Notes under the pieces: model-generated
Told to the model about the DNA's origin: nothing
What the model saw: only the letters and a program-made list of their open reading frames with translations
The model's database searches: none
Source: Phlebopus portentosus
Lineage: Eukaryota > Basidiomycota > Agaricomycetes > Boletales > Boletinellaceae
NCBI GenBank assembly: GCA_037892935.1
Contig: JAYXKI010000001.1
Location: 1,860,001 to 1,924,000 of the forward strand
Direction: 5' to 3'
DNA length: 64,000 nucleotides
Shown: positions 36,235-48,110 of the stretch, piece after piece
Layout: each line of letters begins with the position of its first letter
Numbering within the stretch: the first letter of the stretch is position 1
Program-made: the position numbers and the translations under genes

Positions 36235-38267
36235 AAGGGGGGCATGCAGGTGTGAACAGATATCCTATAACAACATGTACTAGGTGATCTAGATGTATAC
36301 GAGCAAAGACAGATGAACGCTCTCGAAAACTACGTTGTCGAGGTCTCATGAAGATAATCTAACATACCCATAGGAAAGGTGTGAGTATATTGTATAGGAA
36401 CATCTATTGAACATCTCAAGCATACCATCTGTTCAGATCTCTTTCAGCTTGCTCAGGCTTATATAAAATAATTCAAGGCTCGAAATTTATGTAAGAAGAG
36501 AATTCAAGATCCGCTAGACAAATAAATACTGCATTTATTGTATACAGCTAAAACAAAAATATAATAATACTATCTGAGACCCATATCAGGCAGGTCATTG
36601 AAAGTTGTCCTTGAGAATGAGAGTTGTGTGAGGGCATGAGGTCATAGACACACAGTCAGCGGCTCTCTATAGACATGGAACATAGAATTTTGCTAGGGAT
36701 TGGAGAGTCAGTGATAACAAGAAGTGGAAGTTCAGATGCAAAATTTACACATCTGCATCTCACTGCCAGTAGTCAAGAAATCAGGTACCTTCCCTTACAT
36801 ATCAAAGGCTATCAGTTGCTATGGTTGTGCATATAAACTCAGGAACTGGAACATATTCATTGTGTTGTATTCACCTTCTCTTTGCTGGGCTGCAACCTGT
36901 CCATTTACTTGCACCTGTTGTTCACTCGCTATACTAGCTTTCTCCATCGTGGGTGATCTCATGAAGGAGTTGTGTTAGTGTTAGAGGTGTAGGTCTAGGG
37001 TTACACCGGTTTCGATCCTTTTGCCTAAGCAGCGGTATGTTGTGCAGAGGTGATCTATCTACCCACGTTTAGCTGTACTATGCAGTCCCCTTACTAACCT
37101 TCCTAGTCACAGTCCTAGTTAGGGATGCTTTCAGAGACAAGGTTGAATAAGAGCAGATTGGGATTTCTAAGAGGCATAGTAGTACAAAGCACACAGTGAG
37201 TTGTGTTAGGACACTATCACCAGTGTGTTAAGAGGATCAAAAGATGGGGAAAAGAGGGCCTACTTCTAACACTATTTATGCTTTCTAGATAATTCATTTT
37301 CCATCCTATTTCTTACTCATCTTCTCTCCACTTTACTCCACTTTGCTTCACCTTGCTCTACTTCTCTCCACCATTACATCACTTCCTTTGTCATTCTGCT
37401 CCACTGAGCGCCACTTTGCTCTACTTCTCTCTACTATTACATCACTTCCTTTGTCATTCTGCTCTACTGAGCACCACTTTGCTCCAACATATCTCCACTA
37501 TGATGGAATTCTGTGGGGTTGCTGACTGAGACAATAGAGGTGCTGTTCCCATATGGAAAGCTCCACTGTCAGTGCTCCACTATGATGTCAATTCCATCAT
37601 CAGGTGGGATTGTAGCTCTTGGTGCAATGTAGGCAGCTCGATATGTGACTCTTTGCTGTTCATCTTGTGGTCCGAAGGGTGTAAGCACAACTTGCACATC
37701 GGTATTGAGATGTCAGGTTGGTGTAGAGTATGGTCCAATGTATACCATGAACTGTATGAGTTCCACTAGGGCATGCAGTTGTGTTTGAGTGACTAGCTAT
37801 ACTTTGCCTGGGAGTCGAATGTTACAAATATATTGCCATATCCTTCGTTGGAGTACCAGTTGTAGTTGCTTGGTGTCCAGGTTCGCATTCCTTGGTAAAT
37901 AAAAGTTCGCTTGTACTGTAGAGGCTGAACATAAGTTATGCAGCTCTGGCTTGTACCATCCTATTATTCTCCAAGTTATCAGATCTGCAGCTCGAGGGGT
38001 TCGAGTTATAACAATAAGTTCCTCATGTCGCTTGGGTACTATAGGATTTGGTGGATTGGCATGTAACACTTCTTGTGTGTGACACTAGACTTTGATCTGG
38101 CAGTCACGTGTTTCGCTTGTAGCATGACATACTGTGAAGTATATCTCATAAAGGACCATGTATGCTCAGGCACAAGTCTGACAGTGCTGGAATGCCAGTG
38201 ATGTCTCCATTGGGATCAGATTAGCCTTTAGACTTTAGGCGTTAGGCTTTGGTAGTTGTGTTCTAGA
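36235..38267. other. Non-coding interval with low-complexity and degenerate repeats
   Basis: About 2 kb without a credible gene. It includes C/T-rich tracts and the 63-bp tandem duplication at 37,355-37,480. It is probably decayed repeat DNA flanking the LTR nest. Confidence 0.5.
37355..37480 (+). repeat. Two-copy 63-bp tandem repeat
   Basis: The unit starting gctctacttctctc and ending gccactttg occurs twice in direct succession. The copies differ only at a few C/T or A/G positions. It is non-coding. Confidence 0.6.
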
Positions 38268-38685
38268 TGTTAGGCGGCGAGACTAACGGGTGTTGATCTC
38301 GAGGCGGCCAATACAATAACAAACAACTGGCTAACGCGAGTTGCCGGGCTATACGCACACTATGTCGCAGTGAAGGTAAGTGGAATTCAACAAACTAATA
38401 ATACAAGAGTAGATACCTATGTCACAGTGAAGGTAAGTAGAATAGAAAGACAAGGAACGAAAGAGTCAAACTATCTACTTATATAGACTTTGAGCATGGG
38501 AAAGGTCTACTCTAATAGGAAGTCACATGATGAGGAATGAGATGATTAGTGAGCATGATAGAATGTTGTGGAATGTTCCGGCAATTGGATGAATAAGCGC
38601 ATAAGAAAAATAAAAGAAAAGGAAAAGGAATATTAAAATGAATGATGACATAAGAAAAGAAAAGGAAAATGTTTGAGTCCTTACA
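38268..38685 (-). repeat. 3' LTR of element A
   Basis: 418 bp, reading on the minus strand from TGTAAGGACT to CCTAACA. It matches the LTRs of element B apart from scattered transitions. It is bordered internally by the polypurine tract (minus strand TTGAGAGGGGGGTGA at 38,686-38,700). Confidence 0.92.
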
Positions 38686-39396
38686 TCACCCCCCTCTCAA
38701 GGTTGGGCGTCCCGACCAACCACATAATCCTTCTGACGACGTGAACCTATACAGTGCTCGCATGCTTTGTCGAGGTATTGTTAACTTTCGCGGAGCTCCA
38801 GGATGTTTGCAATAGAATTCTTGAATTGATTCCTGTGCATTATCCTTGACGTCGGATTCCGGCTGCCATGTCGCTTCCTCATATCCGACCCACTTGACCA
38901 AGAACTGGAGCCTTCCTCGATGTAGACGTGAGTCAAGTATTTCTTCAATCTCGTACTCTTCTTGTTCATCAATGATCACTGGCGGGGGTGGAGGCGGCTT
39001 CTTTTGTAATTCGAAAGACGGTTGAACAGCCGGTTTGAGCAGGATCTCGTTAAAGACGGGATGAACGTGTTTCCATGTCTTCGGGATCTTTAGCTTATAT
39101 GCGCTCGCGCCCACCTTTTTCATAACCTTGAATGGGCCAAACCATTTGTCATCCATCTTCTTCGTCGGTCGGATCATCTTAATGTTTCGACCATCCAAGA
39201 AGACCTTTTGTCCCATCTCATAGACTACCGACTTTCCAGCGTGACGATCATAAAGGCGTTTCATGTCTTCATTGGCCTGAGTCAGATTGGCCTGAGCGAG
39301 TTTGTGTATTCTCTTGACATGTTTGGCAAACCCTTCTGCCGATAGATTGGATGAAGTCGTTCCAACGTCCGTGAAGCTTGAAGGGTGTTGTCCCGT
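38686..39396 (-). pseudogene. Element A pol fragment: integrase C-terminus and chromodomain
   Basis: The frame runs from STSSNLSAEGFAKH-type linker sequence through KVFLDGRNIKMIRPTKKMDD and WFGPFKVMKKVGASAYKLKI into a chromodomain (YEIEEILDSRLHRGRLQFLV, then KWVGYEEATWQPESDV). A chromodomain defines chromoviruses and guides integration to modified histones. Here the ORF extends 31 codons beyond the TAA found in element B, to a TGA overlapping the polypurine tract, because A keeps CAA where B has TAA. Insertion D cuts the fragment off at T-G-Q-H-P. Confidence 0.88.
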
Positions 39397-41249
39397 TGTA
39401 GTGCGCCGCACTAACCTGTACCAGTCCAGCGGCACAGGCCTGTAAGGGCGGTACTCCCCTATGCCATACCCAGGACACCCCACGTACTATTGTCAGCAAA
39501 CCAGCCTTCGCCGCCGTTACCCATAATACAGCCTGCTCAGCGGCCGCCGGACCTTCGGCGGCCTAAGAACAGCACCCACGCCGCCGCCGCCGCCATCCAT
39601 ACGAACCGGCGGCGACGCCTCCACTCCTATCTTATGATCACCTTGTCCCCCCTTCGACCAAATCCTAGTTCCCCTTCTCCAGCCTCTCTCAAGAACGGTT
39701 CCACCGAATCCGGTGACTCTGGGCTTCGGAAATGCTCGCACGGCGGCCGGACACGCTGCGGCAGATGTATATCGCGCCATCGCAGAGGTGTATGCCCGCC
39801 GCCGCGCCGGCTGGGTGAACGATAGCCAATCTCAGGTCCATTTCGTTGATTGTTTCATATTCTTATCATCCCACATTGTACGCCGAGCATGGTAGCGTGC
39901 CCGGCGGCCGTCTGTATATTCCCCCTTTTAGTTTTATTCGAACCCTTGGCGTTTCAGAACCATATAGAGCGCGCCCTGACCGATCTGAACGGCCCCGACA
40001 TTCGACACGACGTACCAGCACTCCGCCGTTCCAATTGGGGCACCCCTAGGTCTTGGTGGCTTGGCGGCGCATCTCGGCGGCGGCCCCCGCCGTCGCGGCG
40101 CGCCTGTCACGCCTCGCCGCCCGCCGCTTTAAGTGATATTTCTTATCAAGAGCTCATAGTATATATAGAGAGCATGTATCTATCCTAAAAAGCAGCAGAT
40201 ATACACTCTAGAATGCAGTTACCAGAGACGAACCACAAGTAAAGAAGCCCCCTTCAAGAAACCAGTATATACAGAGAACCAGACAGCCGGATCGGGCGAA
40301 CTCCCGGTCACGTGCCCTCGCCGATCCCGTCCTGACGGCGTCGGCCCCGATCTCACAGGATAGAAGCCGCTGGGCTCATTCGCCGCCCTGGTCATCTCCC
40401 TTCTGCGCAGCTGTCACTCGTCTAGTAATCGCTCCGAGGACTTCCCACTTATATCTGCATCGCCGTCCCTCTCTCTCTAGCCTCCGCCGCCGCTCGGTCC
40501 TGAGCATTTGGGATTCCTCCTCCACGTCCCGACGCAGCCGTCACTCCTCTAGTAATCAATCCCACGGTCTTCGATTTCTCCCTGCGCCTGAGGCCCCTTT
40601 TGTCTTCCGCCGCCGCCGCTCGGTTCAGATCGTTTGTGATTCTTCCTCAACACCTCGACGCAGCCGTCACTCTTCTAGGCATCTGTTATACTTCCTCGAC
40701 GTCTCGACGCAGCTGTCACTCTTCTTGTGTTCGCCGCTACCGTCGGCGCCGGCACCCCTTTTCGACTGAATCCAGTCTCCCACTTCTCGCCGCCTCCGCC
40801 GCCTCTGCGTCGTTCCACCGCCGACACTACTCCCCTTTCAAGTGGTGTCGACGCTCCCTCTCCCGCATCTTCTCTGGGTCGTTCCGACGTCATCTCCCCG
40901 ACTACCAGGCAGAATTGCGCTGGTGCGAACCTCCGCCGGCGCCGCACCCAGTCCGCCGCACGCAGTCTGCCGCTGCGACCCCTTCGCCGGTTCAGTCGGA
41001 CTCAGCGATCCCTATACAGCCGTCGAGGCCCGGATCGCCACGGCGAGTTATTCGAAGGCGCGGCGGATCTGCCTAACGGCCAGATCCTTGTGCATCTGAG
41101 CTGAGTGTCGCTTCTGAAAGCCTGTAGGTAGTCTGTAGGTCTGGTAGGACCTCCCCTTTTTCCTCTCGACACCTTTGACATTGCCTCCCTGTGGTCGAAC
41201 GCCGCCGCCGCCGCCTTTGTCCCTATCTAGGAGAGTCTGATAGTCTACA
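39397..41249. mobile_element. Element D: probable solo LTR, 1,853 bp, GC-rich
   Basis: The insertion splits the element A integrase and is flanked by CCGT on both sides (39,393-39,396 and 41,250-41,253). It starts TGTAG and ends CTACA, so it has the TG...CA ends and short inverted repeat of an LTR. It has no pol-like ORF. It contains many CCGCCG runs, a TATA-like tatatatagagag near 40,157 and a degenerate internal repeat around the phrase gtcactc(t/c)tctag (near 40,410, 40,545, 40,670). A non-autonomous LTR-bounded element would look the same. The long GC-rich ORFs inside appear to be composition artefacts. Confidence 0.6.
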
Positions 41250-42030
41250 CCGTGTTGATGAAGAAGGGTGATAGTTTGGTCACTGAATGTTCACAATTGT
41301 TGTGTGCAAACTCTGCGAGAGCTAGCCAGTCCACCCAGTCTGATTGTCGATGATTGATGTATAGTCAAAGGTACTGTTCGAGTTCTTGATTAACTCGTTC
41401 CGTCTGTCCGTCCGTTTGAGGGTGGTACGCCGTTGACGGATTGCCTTCAATGTGAAGGAGTTTGTACAACTCCCTCATCATCTTCACATCGAACTGTACT
41501 CCTCGGTCATGGATGATCTTTCGAGGTAAGCCGTGCAACTGGAAGACATGGTCCCTGTAAATCCTGGCCATTCCTTCTGCCATCAATTTCATCGTCGTTG
41601 GTATTGCATGGATTTGTTTGCTGAAGCGATTGACTACCACACAAATTGCGTTAAATCCATTTGACTCTGGCAACTCTCCGATCAGGTCGACCGTGACAAC
41701 TTGCCAGGGTGCCTCCGGTACCTCGTTAGGGTGCAAAACCTTTGCCCTTGTTGTTCTGAGGGCCTTCGTTCGCTGACAATGATCACATCCTCGCACGTAA
41801 TTCCTGACATCGACATACATGTTAGGCCACCAGAAACTTCTGTTTGCTAGTGCAACGGTCTTGTTTGCTCCTGGGTGGCCTGCCAACGTCGAGTCGTGAC
41901 ACTCCCTCATCACTTCCTCCCTCATGCTCATCAGTACGAAAACATTTTGAAACTTCTTCGTCTTCATCATTGAGAGCTTAACCGTCACCTCTTTTTTCCA
42001 CAACCCATCTACGAACACTAAGTTCATCGG
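41250..42030 (-). pseudogene. Element A pol fragment: integrase core
   Basis: The frame carries the zinc-binding H-H-C-C region (HDSTLAGHPGANKTVALANR, then GCDHCQRTKALRT) and the D-D-E core (WQVVTVDLIGELPESNGFNA, IIHDRGVQFDVKMMREL, STAYHPQTDGQTERVNQELE). A TGA follows EQYL where element B has CGA. The fragment is bounded on the left by D and on the right by B, and it continues on the other side of B at 48,111. Confidence 0.88.
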
Positions 42031-42449
42031 TGTAAGGACTCGAACATTTTCCTTTTCTTTTCTTACATCATCATTCATTTTAATATTCTTTTTCCTTTTC
42101 TTTTATTTTTCTTATGCGCTTATTCATCCAATTACCGGAACATTCCACAATGTTCTATCACGCTCACTAATCATCTCATTCCTTGTCATGTGACTTCCTA
42201 TTAGAGTAGACCTTTCCCGTGCTCAAAGTCTATATAAGTAGATAGTTTGACTCTTTTGTTCCTTGTCTTTCTATTCTACTTACCTTCACTGCGACATAGG
42301 TATCTACTCTTGTATTATTAGTTTGTTGAATTCTACTTACCTTCACTGCGACATAGCGTGCGTATAGCCCAGCAACTCGCGTTAGCCAGTTGTTTGTTGT
42401 TTGTGTTGGCCGCCTCGAGATCGACGCCCGTTAGTCTCGCTGCCTAACA
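42031..42449 (+). repeat. 5' LTR of element B
   Basis: TGTAAGGACT...GCCTAACA, 419 bp. It contains a TATA-like box (tctatataagtagat, near 42,228) suitable for starting the genomic transcript. No classical TGG primer-binding site directly follows it. Confidence 0.93.
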
Positions 42450-42846
42450 TAATAGAAAGACCTACTCTCGAACCCGTAGTTTAACCACTCGTTTGTCGCT
42501 ACTCCACGCAGGAGACACATCGACGGTCAACGACCGCGCCCATCCTGGATTTATCCGAGCAACCCCTATCTTGCCCGTCAAGGTCCAACTGACTTTGACG
42601 TGTCCCAATAGTTCCCGAAACAATCAATCAATCCTCCAATCGTGGCGCTCCGAATCACTCTTCTGTGGAACTCGCATCAGACGTTCTCTTGGGTGACTCA
42701 TAGAGTCCAATCATCATTGAGCATCTCGTTCATCATCTACCTCGGTGCCTTCCGACTAGTCATCAATTTCAAAGACGAGCCGGTCATCCGAAGTCAGTCC
42801 TGTCCAAACACCATCCTGATCCCCATTCCACCTCCGGCCTATCAAG

Positions 42847-44298
42847 GTGGATCTAACTGACGATCAGCGGGTGGCTCTCCCGACAAACACTAGGTGGAGC
42901 GCGTCGCGAGGACAGTATATCGTCAAGTCGGGCGATCAAACCTTCATTGCTTGGTGGGACGAGGCTGCGAAGAAGTGGTACTCTACCAGAGGGGACAAGT
43001 CCCAATATTGGAGAGCGAAACAAGAGGGTGACATAGACGATCCCACACCCCCTACCCCCACACGATCAATGGCTTCATTACCAGGGCCATCAACATCGAC
43101 AGGTCAGACGTCAGCTCTACCCATAGCACCCTCGTTGTCTTTCACCAAACCACGAGAGCCAGCTCCGCTCGTACCAACAGACGAAGAGGAAGAAGATGAA
43201 GAACAAGAACAAGAGATGTCATTGTCGAAAGAGTCAATAACGGACCTTGCTACGGCAATTGCGCTAGCACTCCAAGCGGCAGGAGAAGGAACGAGCCAAG
43301 GATCGAAGACGAACAAGGTCCATGTCGCCAAGCTCCGAGACTTCGACAGTGAACACGGATATGTCGACTTCAAACGAGAGCTGCGCCTGTATGTTTATGC
43401 GTCGGAGTCAGAGTTTAGGATGAGCAAGGCAAAGATCATGTTCGCTCTGTCGTATATGAAGAGCGGTGCTGCTGCGAGCTGGGCGGAAAGCTACACGAGT
43501 GGCACAATCGACGAACAGGGTAGGATAACATTCAAGGACACTTGGGATGCTTTCCTAAAGAAACTTGACACCTCATTTGATGATCCGGCTCATTCCCAGA
43601 AGGCCTTCGAAAGGCTTGACGTGATGTACCAAGGGGACCTCAACGCCAACGAGTTCTTCAATAAGTTTGACATTTGTCGAGTTGATGCTGGACTGGCCAC
43701 CAAGGCTCATGACAAATGGCTGATGAGTCACTTGAAACGAGCACTAAACCCAAAGGTGGTTGAAGGTATCATGCGCCTACCCAATGAGCCGACAACATAT
43801 GAGGAATTCAAGAAGGCTGCGGTCAAGGTCGACAGGGTCGAGCGTCAGATCAGGGATCTAATGGCCGAGCGTAGGAGGAAGACGGTCGGCTCAACAGTGA
43901 TGAAACCAGCGCCACCGCCACTAAGACGTCCGATGCCACCTCAACAAGTGACTCGCCCTTTCATCCCTCCTGCCCAAGATTGTCGTGATGCGACTGGAGT
44001 AACATACGGAGGCCTAGGTCAGCCGATGGAGGTGATGATGAATCAGGCGCGTCGCACGCGCGCTTGCTATAAGTGTGGTCAAGTGGGCTACTACATTTGG
44101 GAATGCCCCCGAGGCTGTGAAGTGATACACGCAATCATTGCAGCCTTTGTTCCAGCAGACAGAAAGGCGCTCTTCGAGGAACTCGGCCAAGTGAAGGAAT
44201 CCTCCTTCGAAGAGGTCGACAACATCAATGTGCGAGCAGTGCCGACTGAGCTGGAAGAACTCATAGACGGCGAGGGTTTTCCGGAAGACCAGATGTAG
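42847..44298 (+). CDS. Element B gag
   Basis: A 483-codon frame: an N-terminal region ([20 protein letters not shown]), an acidic [11 protein letters not shown] run, a capsid-like retrotransposon gag domain ([53 protein letters not shown]) and a zinc knuckle near residue 410. The knuckle reads [14 protein letters not shown], whereas element A has the intact [14 protein letters not shown], so the zinc-binding His is lost. No ATG opens the frame: the first codon shown is GTG, and the first ATGs are at 43,069 and 43,216. The true start may be non-AUG, spliced or lost. The frame ends in TAG just after the frameshift heptamer. Confidence 0.85.
   Translation: MDLTDDQRVALPTNTRWSASRGQYIVKSGDQTFIAWWDEAAKKWYSTRGDKSQYWRAKQEGDIDDPTPPTPTRSMASLPGPSTSTGQTSALPIAPSLSFTKPREPAPLVPTDEEEEDEEQEQEMSLSKESITDLATAIALALQAAGEGTSQGSKTNKVHVAKLRDFDSEHGYVDFKRELRLYVYASESEFRMSKAKIMFALSYMKSGAAASWAESYTSGTIDEQGRITFKDTWDAFLKKLDTSFDDPAHSQKAFERLDVMYQGDLNANEFFNKFDICRVDAGLATKAHDKWLMSHLKRALNPKVVEGIMRLPNEPTTYEEFKKAAVKVDRVERQIRDLMAERRRKTVGSTVMKPAPPPLRRPMPPQQVTRPFIPPAQDCRDATGVTYGGLGQPMEVMMNQARRTRACYKCGQVGYYIWECPRGCEVIHAIIAAFVPADRKALFEELGQVKESSFEEVDNINVRAVPTELEELIDGEGFPEDQM
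44274..44280 (+). other. Predicted -1 ribosomal frameshift site (gag-pol) of element B
   Basis: The heptamer GGGTTTT is in phase as G GGT TTT in the gag frame, 18 nt before the gag stop. The pol frame lies at -1 and is open across this point, with a -1 stop about 30 nt upstream of the heptamer. X-XXY-YYZ with GGG and TTT is a classical slippery site. The same heptamer is kept in element A at 50,560-50,566 (minus). Confidence 0.7.
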
Positions 44299-47200
44299 AC
44301 ATCGGAACGACTGGTCGATCACCTAAAGGATTCTTTTCGTCGGACTCGTTAAAATATAATTGTCCTGTTGTACAATACCAAGATGCGAATATCAGTGACT
44401 GTTTCACCCTTCGAAAACTCCTTACCGACGTAATACCTGACGAACCTGAAGCGGACGACGATGACTTCGACGTCTACACAGATTTGTTGGTTAGAAAAGT
44501 GAATGCGCAAGCAGGCAATTCAAATGAGCTTAGTGTGGAAGAGCGGAATCAAACCGCTATAAAAAATAAGGTTGAGGTGGAAGCACCTTACCACGAGGAC
44601 GTTGTTGCTCAGGCGAACGATACTGAAGCAGTATGGGATGTGGTTGGCAGACGCACGGCTGAGGTATGGCACGAGGGCATAGTGGACGCAGATCAATTCG
44701 TCAGGAGGGCGGGAGGAAAAGAGTTGGACGCCTTCGTTAGCATCGTACACCCAAAGATAGCGGGCGATGATGAAGTAGATTTGTCAAACCCTCTACTCGA
44801 AGAGGAAAACTTCATTGATGCTCATGCGCTAATCGACTCGGGATGCACGGGTTCATGTATCGACGAGGGTTTTGTCAAACGATACGGTTTCCCCACCCAA
44901 AGGTACATTCGGCCTAGACCAGTCTTCAATGCTGACGGAACAAGCAATGAGGCAGGATTGATCAAGGAATATGTAGTCGTACAAATGTTCTTTGGGAAAC
45001 ATGAAGAGGAGATACGACTGGCGGTGACATCCTTAGCATCAAGCAACATCTTCCTCGGACATGACTGGTTGACGAAGCACAATCCTGAGATTGACTGGAG
45101 GTCGGGAACAGTCAAGTTCACGTATTGCCCTGACGAATGTGAGTTGTCACTACCGAGCAAGGAGATAGACGAAGAATTTGTGAGGAATGTGTGGATGAAG
45201 GAGGCGGCAAAGTGGCCACCTTATCTGGAAGAATATGCAGACGTCTTTAGTGAAGAATCATTTGAACGCCTACCAAACCATCGAACGTGGGACCATGCTA
45301 TCGACTTGAAGCCAGATTTTAAGCCCAGCGATTGCAAGGTTTACCCATTGTCGCCGAAAGAACAAGAGGCAATGAAGGAGTTCATCAAAGAGAACCTAGT
45401 ATCTCGGACACATCATCAGTAATGGCAAGGTTCGAATGGACCCGAAAAAGACAACAGTGGTTCAGGAGTGGCCAATCCCGCAAAACGTTCACGAACTGCA
45501 ACAATTCCTGGGACTAGAGAATTGGTTGCGACAATTCGTAAAGGACTATAGCTCTGTCGTTAAACCCCTGATGACGCTGATGGGTAAGGTGGAATGGAAG
45601 TGGGGAGAGGAGGAACAACGAGCATTTGAAGAGTTGAAGGGTCGGTTGAGTAGTCCCCCAGTTCTAGCCATCCCGAACGAGGAGGGTCCTTTCCGGGTTG
45701 AAGCAGATGCGTCGGACTTTGCATCTGGAGGAGTGCTCCTTCAGAAACAAGACGACAAGTGGAAGGTGATAGCCTATCGATCGTCGACCTTCTTGGAGGC
45801 CGAACAAAATTACAAGATCTATGACAAAGAGATGCTCGCAATCGTTCAAGCTCTTAAGGAATGGCAACAATACCTCCAAGGAGCCAAGAGACCTTTCAAA
45901 GTATGGACCGATCACGCAAACTTGATGTATTTCCAATCGCCTCAAAAGTTGAATCGTCGACAAGCTCGTTGGCGACTCGATTTAGCCGAATTCGACTTTA
46001 TGTTAGTACACAAGCCAGGGAAGACGTTGGGCAAGGCTGACATATTGTCGCGTTGGGCGGACTACAACAAGGGCGAACAGGATAATGAGGACGTCACGTT
46101 CATCAGAGACGAATGGCTGGTCAGAGGAGCGGTAGAGACGTCAAGAGACGTGTTGATCGAGAAGATTCGAAAAGCACAAATGGAGTTGAATGAGGAAGAG
46201 AGACCGACGAACTTAGTGTTCGTAGATGGGTTGTGGAAAAAAGAGGTGACGGTTAAGCTCTCAATGACGAAGACGAAGAAGTTTCAAAATGTTTTCGTAC
46301 CAATGGGCGTGAGGGAGGAAGTGATGAGGGAGTGTCACGACTCGACGTTGGCAGGCCACCCAGGAGCAAACAAGACCGTTGCACTAGCAAACAGAAGTTT
46401 CTGGTGGCCTAACATGTACATCAATGTCTGGAATTACGTGCGAGGATGCGATTGTTGTCAGCGAACGAAGGCCCTCAGAACAACAAGGGCAAAGGTTTTG
46501 CACCCTAACGAGGTACCGGAGGCGCCATGGCAAGTTGTCACGGTCGACCTGATCGGAGAGTTGCCGGAGTCAAATGGATTTAACGCGATTTGTGTGGTAG
46601 TCAATCACTTTAGCAAACAAATCCATGCGATACCAACGACGACGAAATTGACGGCAGAAGGAATGGCCAGGATTTACAGGGACCATGTCTTCCGGTTGCA
46701 CGGCTTACCTCAAAAGATCATCCACGACCGAGGAGTACAGTTCGATGCGAAGATGATGAGGGAGTTGTACAAACTCCTTCACATCGAAGGCAATCCGTCA
46801 ACGGCGTACCACCCTCAAACAGATGGGCAGACGGAACGAGTTAATCAAGAACTCGAACAGTACCTTCGACTATACGTCAATCATTGACAATCAGACTGGG
46901 CGGACTGGTTAGCTCTTGCAGAGTTTGCGCACAACAATCGTGAACATTCGGCGACCAAACTATCACCCTTCTTCGTCAACACGGGACAACACCCTTCAGG
47001 CTTTACGGGCGTTGGAATGACTTTGTCCAATCTATCGGCAGAAGAGTTTGCTAAACATGTCAAGGGAATACATGAACTCGCTCAGGCCAATCTGACCCAG
47101 GCCAATGAAGACATGAAGCGCTTTTACGATTGTCATGCTGGAAAGTCGATAGTATATGAGATGGGACAAAAGGTCTTCTTGGATGGTCGAAACATTAAGA

Positions 47201-47610
47201 CGATCCGACCGACAAAGAAGATGGATGACAAATGGTTTGGCCCATTCGAGGTAATGGAAAAGGTGGGCGCGAGCGCGTATAAGCTAAAGATCCCAAAGAC
47301 ATGGAAACACGTTCATCCCATCTTTAACGAGATCCTGCTCAAACCGGCCGTTCAACCATTTTTCGAATCACAAAAGAAGCCGCCTCCACCCCCGCCAGTG
47401 ATCATTGACGAACAGGAAGAGTACGAGGTTGAAGAGATACTCGACTCACGTCTACATCGAGGAAGGCTCCAGTTCTTGGTCAAGTGGGTCGGATATGAGG
47501 AAGCGACATGGCAGCCGGAATCCGACGTCAAGGATAATGCACAGGAATCAATTCAAGAATTCTATTGCAAACATCCTGGAGCTCCGCAAAAGTTAACAAT
47601 ACCTCGATAA
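44281..47610 (+). pseudogene. Element B pol (protease, deleted RT, RNase H, integrase, chromodomain)
   Basis: The retropepsin motif is visible ([20 protein letters not shown]). The frame ends early at 45,422 because about 520 bp of reverse transcriptase present in element A is missing, with a frameshift. From 45,436 the frame resumes in the thumb region with RNase H (EADASDFASGGVLLQKQDDK, IYDKEMLAIVQALKEWQQYL), the zinc-binding and D-D-E parts of integrase, then TGA at 46,885-46,887 where element A keeps CGA. It continues to the chromodomain (YEVEEILDSRLHRGRLQFLV) and a TAA at 47,608. The missing segment contains the catalytic Y-x-D-D box, so B cannot reverse-transcribe itself. Confidence 0.9.
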
Positions 47611-47691
47611 AGCATGCGAGCACTGTATAGGTTCACGTCGCCAGAGGGATTATGTGGTTGGTCGGGACGCCCAACCTTGAGAGGGGGGTGA

Positions 47692-48110
47692 TGTAAGGAC
47701 TCGAACATTTTCCTTTTCTTTTCTTACATCATCATTCATTTTAATATTCTTTTTCCTTTTCTTTTATTTTTCTTATGCGCTTATTCATCCAATTACCGGA
47801 ACATTCCACAACGTTCTATCACGCTCACTAATCATCTCATTCCTTGTCATGTGACTTCCTATTAGAGTAGACCTTTCCCGTGCTCAAAGTCTATATAAGT
47901 AGATAGTTTGACTCTTTTGTTCCTTGTCTTTCTATTCTACTTACCTTCACTGTGACATAGGTATCTACTCTTGTATTATTAGTTTGTTGAATTCCACTTA
48001 CCTTCACTGCGACATAGTGTGCGTATAGCCCGGCAACTCGCGTTAGCCAGTTGTTTGTTGTTTGTGTTGGCCACCTCGAGATCGACGCCCGTTAGTCTCG
48101 CCGCCTAACA
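47692..48110 (+). repeat. 3' LTR of element B
   Basis: 419 bp, TGTAAGGACT...CCTAACA, preceded by the polypurine tract TTGAGAGGGGGGTGA (47,677-47,691). It is nearly identical to the 5' LTR. Confidence 0.93.

Larger units (their letters stand above)
42031..48110 (+). mobile_element. Element B: Ty3/gypsy chromovirus inserted in element A
   Basis: 6,080 bp on the plus strand with 419-bp LTRs at both ends, TG...CA termini and a 5-bp target duplication (ATCGG left at 42,026-42,030, GTCGG right at 48,111-48,115, one transition apart). Gag and pol are in different frames. By eye the two LTRs differ at 7 of 419 positions, all transitions and six of them at CpG, so insertion was fairly recent. The element is non-functional: part of the reverse transcriptase is deleted, integrase carries a nonsense codon and the gag zinc knuckle is mutated. 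Confidence 0.93.

Noticed and set aside
37797..38069. 90-residue minus-strand ORF left of the LTR nest
   Set aside because: No recognisable domain, and located in decayed non-coding repeat DNA.
40600..41104. Overlapping long ORFs on both strands in the GC-rich insertion
   Set aside because: The open frames come from CCGCCG-rich composition with no start context, domain or conserved pattern. The segment is better explained as an LTR.
42460..42490. tRNA-like T-arm (reverse strand ctacgggttcgagag) beside the LTR of element B, also near 63,830
   Set aside because: No acceptor, D or anticodon arm can be built. It is element leader sequence, and whether it acts as an unusual primer-binding site could not be decided.
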